DNA from: Chara braunii
Lineage: Eukaryota; Streptophyta; Charophyceae; Charales; Characeae
Direction: 5' to 3'
NCBI GenBank assembly: GCA_003427395.1
Contig: BFEA01000168.1
Coordinates: 784,612 to 831,914, forward strand
Length of the DNA: 47,303 bases
The notes under the pieces are model-generated. The model was not told the DNA's origin. It worked only from the letters and a program-made list of their open reading frames with translations, and did no database searches. Positions within the stretch are counted from its first letter, which is position 1, and each line of letters begins with the position of its first letter. Shown here in pieces: positions 40,700 through 47,303 of this stretch. A program made the translations under genes and the position numbers.

Positions 40700-42110
40700 C
40701 TTCCCCTCTAGGGGGGCTGAATGGGCTCCTCCAAGCCTCCCTCTCTCTCACATAGCCTGGGGGCTATGGCGAACCACCCCATTGAGTCCCCACTACTCAC
40801 ACGAGCTCCAATGGCAGCTCCTACTAGCTCACAGCCTCCTCCAACGCTCCCAACTGGCAGCGGTTCCCCTCCTCCTACTCCAACTGAGTACAGTGCTCCT
40901 ATGAGCTCACTTGGGCAGCATGGGCACTCCTCATGCAAATGTGAGTGTGGCGGACTGCTCCCTCAACTTATGTAGGCTGAAACAGGAATACCGGTCAGCA
41001 CATGAGCCTCCTTATGTGCCTCCAAGTGAACCGAGGTACCCCCAAGGCAAAATCCCACCACTAGGCCTCTCTGGGGGTACCCAAGCCTCATTTTGGCCAA
41101 GTACATGTAGTTCGAGTGGTTGGTACCAACTCAGATTGCCTCTTGGTCACCTTCAGCCTCCTTTTCCCTTTCAAATGTTGCCCCTTTGCCTCCAAATGCT
41201 GAAGGGGCAGCCTTACTTGGAAGAAAAATGCTTCTTGGGCCTTTTTCATACTTTTTGTTGCTCCTACCCCATTTTGGGTAGGCCGAGATATTTTTCCAAG
41301 TCTCGGATCAATCTCCGCCTTGGATCTGGCTGAGATCCAAAGGGCCAACATAATTCCGAGCTACCCCCAAGTGGTCCTTGCTTCAATTTTGAGCCCCTAT
41401 TCTCACTTTTTCAATTTTTGGTGCATCTGGCCTTCTTTTTGGGCCAAATGCATAGTTTTGGTCTTTTCCTTCTTTTCTTTCTTTCCATTTTGGGCTGCCA
41501 ACTCATTCCGGAGTTGGCCGTTTGAGATGGTCCCACAAAAAACGGCCATATGCTCTCCACCATGAGATCTGATCTCAAATCCATGACTCACAAAAAAAAC
41601 GGCCAACTCCTTTCTGCAATTTTGCCCATTTTTGCCCTTTTAAATTCAGATATTGCTGAGATAATGCCCCAAGGGCATTATGTCTGCAATCCGGATTGCC
41701 CTCCACAAACTCTGGAGGGATGAGGTCACAGTAGGGACCTGCCAGACCCTACTGTGCCAGTCCCAACTGACCGCAATATTCTCCTCTACCCTTTTCTCCC
41801 TTTTTGTCGCATCCACTCTTATTTTTCTCCCATTTTCTTCTCCTTTTTCTTTTATTTCTGTTGCGACAAGTGTTAAGCTACTGTGAACTTTTTTTTCTAG
41901 GCCTTGGAACCTAGTTCAAGGCCAGATTCATGGTCCAGCAGTTAACCGTTGCAACTCGGATTGCAGTAATGGAGCCCCCATGCTCATGGAGCCTCCCGTT
42001 TGCCTCCGTTTTCTCATTTTTGAGCCCCCTTGTGCTCCAATTTTTCCTTGGCAGCTTATTTTTTGCCCACAGCCCATTGAGGCTTTATTTCCTCCCTTCT
42101 TCTCATGGGC
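40700..42110 (+). repeat. Large repeat R, copy A (plus)
   Basis: It aligns by eye with the reverse complement of ~46640-45290. Landmarks in order: TTGGGCAGCATGGGCACTCC with CTCATGC; CTTATGTAGGCTG; GAGGTACCCCCAAGGC; TTCCGAGCTACCCC; TGGGCTGCCAACTCATTCCG; AAAAAACGGCC; GATAATGCCCCAAGGGCATT; GGGACCTGCCAGACCCTAC; CCGTTGCAACTCGGATTGCAG. The order is conserved in both copies. CCGTTGCA corresponds to CCGTTACA in copy B, a likely LTR end. Confidence 0.8.
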
Positions 42111-42334
42111 ATTAAGTGCTGCGAATATTCTAGGCCGCGAGATCCACCATCTCACGGCCCCCATTTACCGTCTTTATTTGCCCAAGCCAAAGACAGTTTT
42201 TTTGTATCTTGGGTGAGCTAAGGTCATTTTTCTTTTGGCCTAGGCATCCCCATGCAGTCCGTTATTTCCCGGACTGCCATAATGGCCTTTCGCCTAGCCT
42301 CATGGCCCCTCAACATGCCTCAAACTGAAACCAA

Positions 42335-42400
42335 ATGTAACGGCCCACTTCCAAGAGCATCCGGACTCGATATTGTCTTCGGATGAATCTAAAACATGCG
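42335..42400 (+). repeat. LTR-start-like TGTAACGGCCC segment
   Basis: TGTAACGGCCCACTTCC with CGGACTCGATATTGTCTTCGG shortly after matches the usual beginning of a widespread plant LTR type (TGTAACGGCCC...GATATTGTC). Its TGTAACGG complements the CCGTTACA end in repeat copy B. Confidence 0.5.
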
Positions 42401-42599
42401 TTTCTCCTCCCCTATGCAATTTGTTGCATCTCAATTGCATGGGGCCTTGATTTTTATTGATTTTCTCTGCAAAATCAAGAAAAAATCAAGGTCCTTTGCA
42501 AATGCCATATCCCAGAACGTATCTGGTCACGGATGTATCTCCCCAAGTGGTCGTTTTTTACTATTAAGGTATTTTTCTCTTTTCTTTTCTTCTCTTCTT

Positions 42600-43190
42600 T
42601 TTTTTTCTTTTTCCTCCATTTTCGAACAGTAGGGACCTGCCAGTCCCTACTTGTGGCACTCCCTACTGACGGCCAACTCACTCACTCCCTCTCACTCCTT
42701 TTGTTTCATTCTCCCACCTTTTTCTTTTTTTTTTCTTTCTTTTTCTAGCATGTCAAGTGTCAAGTAGCCATTAAAGCACTAGTACCTTTGGCGTGTGGGA
42801 AAATAGGGAAAAGTGAACGTTTTCCCAAACTTCTAAAGTTTCGAAAACCGGGCCCGACGACTGCCATTGATAAATCTGATCGGCGGCCATCATTTCATTT
42901 TGGCCTCCGATAAGGTCGGAGGCCCACCGGAGACCCGCTATTTTCCCACGCGCCAAAGGTACAAGTGGTTTAAGGCCTTTTCTAGCCCCTTCCTCTTAGT
43001 TTTGGCCCTTCCTATGCCCAAGGTGCAGTCCGTTATTTTTCTGACTGCAACTGAGGCTCCCCCATGCTCATGGGAACCTCCTCTTGCCTCTCTATTTTCC
43101 ACATTGTGACCCCTTTTGCTCCGATTTTCTCCCGGGAGCCTATTTTTCACCTGGAGTCTCTCTAAGCTCCATTTTTTTTCAAGGTAGTTA
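42600..43190 (+). repeat. Partial second copy of repeat R within the A arm
   Basis: TAGGGACCTGCCAGTCCCTAC (~42630), GTGCAGTCCGTTATTTTTCT, CCCCCATGCTCATGG and GCTCCGATTTTCTCC (~43110) repeat landmarks seen at 41730-42060 and, inverted, at 45300-45640. The MITE copy 2 is inserted inside it. Confidence 0.6.
42771..42973. mobile_element. TTAA-flanked MITE, copy 2
   Basis: The element is 42775-42969 (195 bp) between TTAA (42771-42774) and TTAA (42970-42973). It shares the ends AGCACTAGTACCTTTGGCG / CGCCAAAGGTACAAGTGGT and the whole body with copy 1, with scattered substitutions and small indels (GACGACTGCCATT.GATAAATCTGAT). Two independent copies with the same ends and target confirm the family. 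Confidence 0.93.
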
Positions 43191-44035
43191 ATCCGAGATA
43201 TTTCAAATTTCTGCCATGCCTCCTCTTTTGCTTTTCTTTTGCTTTCCTTTCTGGTTTAGCCCTCCCGTTTGCCTCCACTAGTGCTTGCACTAGCGGTGCT
43301 AATATTTTTGGCCGTCTAGATCTTCATCCCGACGACACGCCCGCCTTGGGCTTATTTTCTCATGACCCTTCATGACTTTGTCTTGGCACATCACATGTCC
43401 CCGCCACTTGTCCCGCGCTAGTCCCCGACACTTCTCACGCCGGTGGCCCCACTGACACCTGTCCCGTCGGTGGTCCCGCCGGTACTTGGTCCCAAAATGC
43501 CATTACCGCACGCGCTGGTCTTTCCGACTGTGGCCCTTTACTTGGCTCGTGGCCCTTTGGTTCTTCCTATGTCGCATCCCATTGGCCCCTTGACCCGGGC
43601 AACATTCTCACATGCTAGTGCCTTGTTACTTTCTCGACCCCCTCGACTTTTTTCTTCCTGCGACACGCAGGCCAGGGCACTTATTTTTCCCGGCGGTCCT
43701 TCTCCCTTTGGAAAGAAGGGCCGCCTTTACTATTTCCTGCGGCCCTTCGTCGCTTAGTCTCTTCTTGGTCTAGTGGTTCCGGCGGCCCAGGGCATTCTTT
43801 AGGTCCCTAAGCGCCGACACTTTGCCTTTGGCTTTCCATCCTTTTATCTCTCTTGCCTCTGGTTTTCTCTATTGTGCACAATTCTGCCATATACCATCTC
43901 TCAAGGGTCAGGACTTATCTCGGGACCCACCGGTCCCGACACCGCGTGCAAGAGGCAACGATAGTTGTTGAGCTGTGTGCGAGGGGCGACGATCAGGGAC
44001 AAGTTGTGTGCGAGAGACGATCACTGTTGATGATT
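43191..44035. other. GC-rich unassigned DNA in centre of inverted arrangement
   Basis: No coding domain is recognised. Stretches such as CTAGTCCCCGACACTTCTCA and GGTGGTCCCGCCGGTACTTGG (43420-43490) look like the reverse complement of the minisatellite at 44646-44945, extending the inverted arrangement. Confidence 0.4.
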
Positions 44036-44360
44036 GCAGTCGGTCTCTCTGCCAGATAGGCTCGTCACTATTCAGCCGCGCGCCAGAAATACCAGTTGCA
44101 ATCAAGTTGGTCGGCAGACAGGCTAATTACGGACGAGCTGATCGCCACGTGATGAGTTCACTGTCGAGCATTACTTCAGAAAGGACGAGTGCAGTCGAGC
44201 TATCTGCCAGATAAGTAAGCTACTGTTGAGCCGCGCGCCAGATTGGTCCGTTGCAACAAAGTCACGAGCCAAACTGTTGATGATTGTAATCGGGTTGTCT
44301 GCAATCAAGTTGGTCAGCAGACAGGCTAATTACGGACGAGCAAATCGCCACGTTGTCGAG
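44036..44360. repeat. Local direct duplications
   Basis: CTGCCAGATA..., then CCGCGCGCCAGA..TGCAA, occurs near 44036-44100 and 44192-44255 (offset ~156). GCAATCAAGTTGGTCGGCAG with ACAGGCTAATTACGGACGAG occurs at ~44097 and ~44301 (offset ~204). The unequal offsets imply more than one duplication event. Confidence 0.75.
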
Positions 44361-44645
44361 ACTGGTGAGTCCCGAATGATTTCCCGTCACTCGAGAGAAT
44401 GTATATGACCAATTTCAGCACGACAAAGAAAACCGGAGGCAGGAATGCTGGAAAGATCGAAAGCATGGGCGCAGACAGTAGGAAGCTAGAGGTTGCCCAG
44501 AGTCGTCAGGACCGCCAAACTAGAAAGGGACTGTCTAAGCGGGAAGCGGCAAAGGACTGTGAGAGAATAACAGGAGCAACTCTTTCCCCAAGGACGGAGG
44601 AGGGTCGCCGGGAAGTTCGTAGTAGCATAGGAGGCGCGCGGCGAG

Positions 44646-44945
44646 GGAAGGAAAGAAGTGTGGTGCCCGCAAAACAAAGTGCCAAGGACCACAGGGGGCT
44701 AGGAAGAAGTGTGGTGCCGGCGGGACAAGGTGCCAAGGACCACATGGGATCGAAGGACGGGGCGGTTCCGGCAGAACGAAGTGTCGGGGACCGCGTGGGA
44801 CCAAGGGACGACGTGGTACGGGTGGGGCAGAAGTGTCGGGGACCACACAGGACCAGGGGACGGCGTGGCGCCGGCAGGGCGAAGTACCGGGAACCGCGTG
44901 AGACCAAGGGGAAGACGTAGTGCAGGCGGGCCGAAGTGCTAGGGA
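44646..44945. repeat. ~54-bp minisatellite, open in frame on both strands
   Basis: Units resemble GAAGTGTCGGGGACCGCGTG, GGACCAAGGGACGACGTGGT and GCCGGCGGGGC, about five to six copies. The period is close to a multiple of three, so an 18-residue peptide repeat (SVVPAGQGAKDHMG-type) stays open on the plus strand and a Pro/Leu/Cys-rich one on the minus strand. No evidence of translation. Confidence 0.75.
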
Positions 44946-45289
44946 CCGCGTGGGCCTAGATAAAATGGCGGCACCAGCGGAACCACTAGCAGGACGGGTA
45001 TCGACGGGATAAAGTGTCGGGAGCCGCCGACGGGGGCTGAAGACCGGAGCCGTCGGCGGAATAATGGGTGACCGACCCAAGGGGATCCTGGATCAAGTGC
45101 AACAACGATAAAAATAAAATAACATAATATCAGGTGGACGGGACCGCCCGGGCCAGGGGTCCGGATGAAAATGACAAGTACCGCCGCGGCAAACGCCAGC
45201 AGGAGGTGCCGAGGGGAAAAAGAGGAGGGAATAGTGGTAATGAGGGGGCCGGCCAGCAGTCCGGGTTATTCCGGACAAGCCAGGCCAAG

Positions 45290-46640
45290 AAAAGCGAAGT
45301 TCTGAGGGCTCCACGTGGAGAAAAGGCTGGCCGGAGAAAATCGGAGCAAGGGGGTCTCAAACTGGAAGAGGCGACAGCAAAAAAGGAGCCTCCTTGGACC
45401 TTGGGGGTGCCACTACTGCAGTCCGAGGTGTAACGGCCCTATGCCGGCTGCAAAATCAGGCCTTGGGAAAGGTCCAACAACCAAAATAAGGAGAAATAGT
45501 TGTTGGACACTTGTCCCAACAGTAAACAAAAAAGAAAGGAGGAAAAATGGGAAGAAAAAGGGGGAGAATGAGACAGAGGAGGAGGAATGAGTGAAGGGAA
45601 AAGTGCCGCCAGGTTGGGACTGCAGCGGTAGGGACTGGCAGGTCTCAATGATGACCTCATCCCTCCTAAATCCTAGGAGGGCAGTCCGGATTGCAGAGAT
45701 AAGGTCCTTGGGGCATTATCTCTGCAATAACTGAATTTAAGCAGCAAAAATAAAAAAAATGCTGATGTGAGTTGGCCGGCTCATATTTGGGCCTTAGATC
45801 TGGAATCAGATCTTGTGGAGGAGGAGATCCAGCCGTTTTTTGTGGGCTGACACAAAACGGCTAGCTCCGTAATGAGTTGGCAGCATAATGGAGGAAAACC
45901 AAGAGGGGAACAAGACAAGACTGCGTATTTGGCCCAAGGATTGGGCCAGATACACAAAAAAAAATCAAAAATTGAAGTAAGAGGCTCAACTTTGGGGCAA
46001 GGGAGGCTTGGGGTAGCTCGGAATGATGAGGACCATGGATGTCAGCCAAATCCAAGGCTGAGATTGGAGCCGCCACTTAAAAATATGCAACGGCCTGCCC
46101 AAAAGAGGCCTACACCAAAAAAAAGACGAAAAATGAGCCTTTAGGCCCTCAAAATCCAGTAAAGGCTGCATTTTTGGAAGTGGTACCCCAAAAGGCAGCC
46201 CTTTTTGAAGTAAAACGAGGCCGGGGTAGACCAAGGGGTAGTCCGAGAAGGTACTGGCCTCACAAACCGAAATGAGGCCCAGGTACCTCCGGATAGGCCA
46301 AAACCGAAAATTTGGCCTTGGGGGTACCCCGGCCCACCTAGAGGCACTTGGAAAGGCCTATGGGCTGGGCGGTGCACCTGTTCCAGTCTACATAAGCTGG
46401 AGGTGCAGGCCGCCACTCATTTTTGAGCATGAGAGGTGCCCTCTCATTTGAGCATGAGAGGTGCCCACGCTGCCCAAATGAGTCTAGGAGAGAGTCCGAG
46501 TGGAAGTGAAGCAAGGGAGTGAGCGCCGGAGCTAGCCTGGAGTCTGGCCATGGTGATAGGGCTGAGGGAGGAGGTCTATGGGCTAGAGAAAGGCAAGGAA
46601 GGTGATCCGCCATAGCCCTCAGGTTGTGAGGTAGGAGGAG
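45290..46640 (-). repeat. Large repeat R, copy B (minus)
   Basis: Reverse-complement partner of 40700-42110. On the minus strand it reads TTTGGGCAGCGTGGGCACCT, CTTATGTAGACTGG, GGGGTACCCCCAAGGCC, ATTCCGAGCTACCCC, GCTGCCAACTCATTACGGAG, AAAAAACGGCTGG, GATAATGCCCCAAGGACCTT, CTGCCAGTCCCTACC and CCGTTACACCTCGGACTGCAG. The plus-strand TGTAACGGCCC at 45430 marks a likely LTR end. Confidence 0.8.
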
Positions 46641-46849
46641 AGGCTGAAAGGGGTCCCCCTAGCCCTACTATAGGGAAGGATTCCACATCCTTGGAGGTAG
46701 GAGTCTGCCATAGCTAGAGGAGAGGTGTGAGGGAAGGAGGAGAGAGCTTGGGTGGTGGGGAAGCCATACTCAAGGAGCTAGAACCAAGCTTGGGACTACA
46801 TTGCCTAGGGACAAACAAAAGGAGAGTGGGAAGAGGAGGAAGTTTCCCC

Positions 46850-47000
46850 TCCTTCCTCCTTTCTTCCTCTTCTTCTTCTTCTTCTTCCTCTCCTCCCTCT
46901 CCTCCTTCCTCTTCCCCCTCTTCTTCTTCCTCCTCTTCTTCTTCTTCTTCCTCCTCCTCCTCCTCCTCCTCATTCTTCTTCTTCCCCTTCCTCATCTTCT
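46850..47000. repeat. CTT/CTC low-complexity tract
   Basis: Pyrimidine-rich TCTTCTTCTTC/CTCCTCCTCC sequence; the poly-Glu minus-strand frame is an artefact. It is the counterpart, in the B arm, of the GA-rich tract at 40508 in the A arm. Confidence 0.9.
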
Positions 47001-47009
47001 TCCTCCCTC

Positions 47010-47303
47010 AAAAACTGTGATTTTTACTGATCTTGATGCCTGTGTACGTTGCGATTCATCCTAGGATACTTCAATGATGTTTCCCCTAGTGTAGATGATG
47101 TCAAACTTGTCATTTTGTTGATTTGGGTGTTGGGGTGTGTTCCACTTCACCTTGGGATTCCCCTAGTGTAGATGATGTCAAACTTGTCATTTTGCTGATT
47201 TGGGGGCCTGGGTAAGTTGCGATTCATCTTGTGATAGTTCGGTGATGTTTCCCCTTGTGTTGATGCTTCAAATCTTGAGTTTTCACTGATTTGGGGGCTT
47301 GGG
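47010..47303. repeat. ~77-93-bp tandem repeat running off the window end
   Basis: CCCCTAGTGTAGATGATGTC with AAACTTGTCATTTTG recurs at 47083 and 47160, and a diverged unit starts at 47251; GATTTGGGGGCCTGGG and GATTCATC phrases recur between them. At least three units; the array continues past the edge. Confidence 0.8.

Overview
This 47.3 kb window looks like repeat-dominated nuclear DNA from a streptophyte: a land plant, or possibly a charophyte alga. I base this on four things. The retroelements are Ty3/gypsy, chromovirus-like, with a chromodomain-type integrase tail. One has an initiator-tRNA-Met-type primer binding site (TGGTATCGGAGC). Several nonsense mutations fit C-to-T decay at CAG (CHG) or CG sites, the pattern expected of methylated plant transposons. 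MITEs, minisatellites, satellites and tRNA-like (SINE-type) sequences fill the rest. I found no convincing host gene; species is not determined.

Layout. 1-2.6 kb: two LTR copies of one family in opposite orientation, with a gag remnant (-) fused head-on to an integrase tail (+). 2.6-7.4 kb: a decayed gag-pol remnant whose integrase is cut short and joined to a foreign gag, with a 0.55 kb tandem duplication sealed by a perfect 25-bp hairpin. 7.8-9.05 kb: an array of about 17 small hairpins with a near-invariant AACCTA apical loop and stems that change together; just beyond it, on the minus strand, come a PBS-like motif and a candidate 1.1 kb LTR (9533-10651). 10.7-14.8 kb: low-complexity DNA, a TC microsatellite and antisense tRNA-like sequences. 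14.8-18.1 kb: a second pol remnant with an LTR-like tail. 19.3-20.1 kb: a 53-bp minisatellite. 22.9-25.05 kb: a ~91-bp satellite of about 24 copies; one more copy sits at 40.0 kb, so a 15 kb block separates parts of the array.

25770-34740 is the best-preserved unit, a complete Ty3/gypsy element: two ~1.03-1.05 kb LTRs, PBS, an Ala-rich coiled-coil ORF, gag with an intact CCHC knuckle, a canonical -1 frameshift heptamer (GGGAAAC) two codons before the gag stop, pol (PR-RT-RNaseH-IN-chromodomain-like tail), polypurine tract and a 4-bp target duplication. Removing it leaves a target that would have been a palindrome with the duplicated bases in the loop. The element is now inactive (stops, frameshifts, altered protease).

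34.7-47.3 kb: tRNA-like pieces, two copies of a TTAA-flanked MITE with ~32-bp terminal inverted repeats, an LTR-like segment ending against the satellite copy, and a large imperfect inverted arrangement (about 40.7-43.8 kb versus 46.6-44.4 kb) of a TGTAACGG/CCGTTACA-ended LTR family, with minisatellites inside it. The window records layered transposon insertion, fusion, duplication and decay rather than a working pathway.
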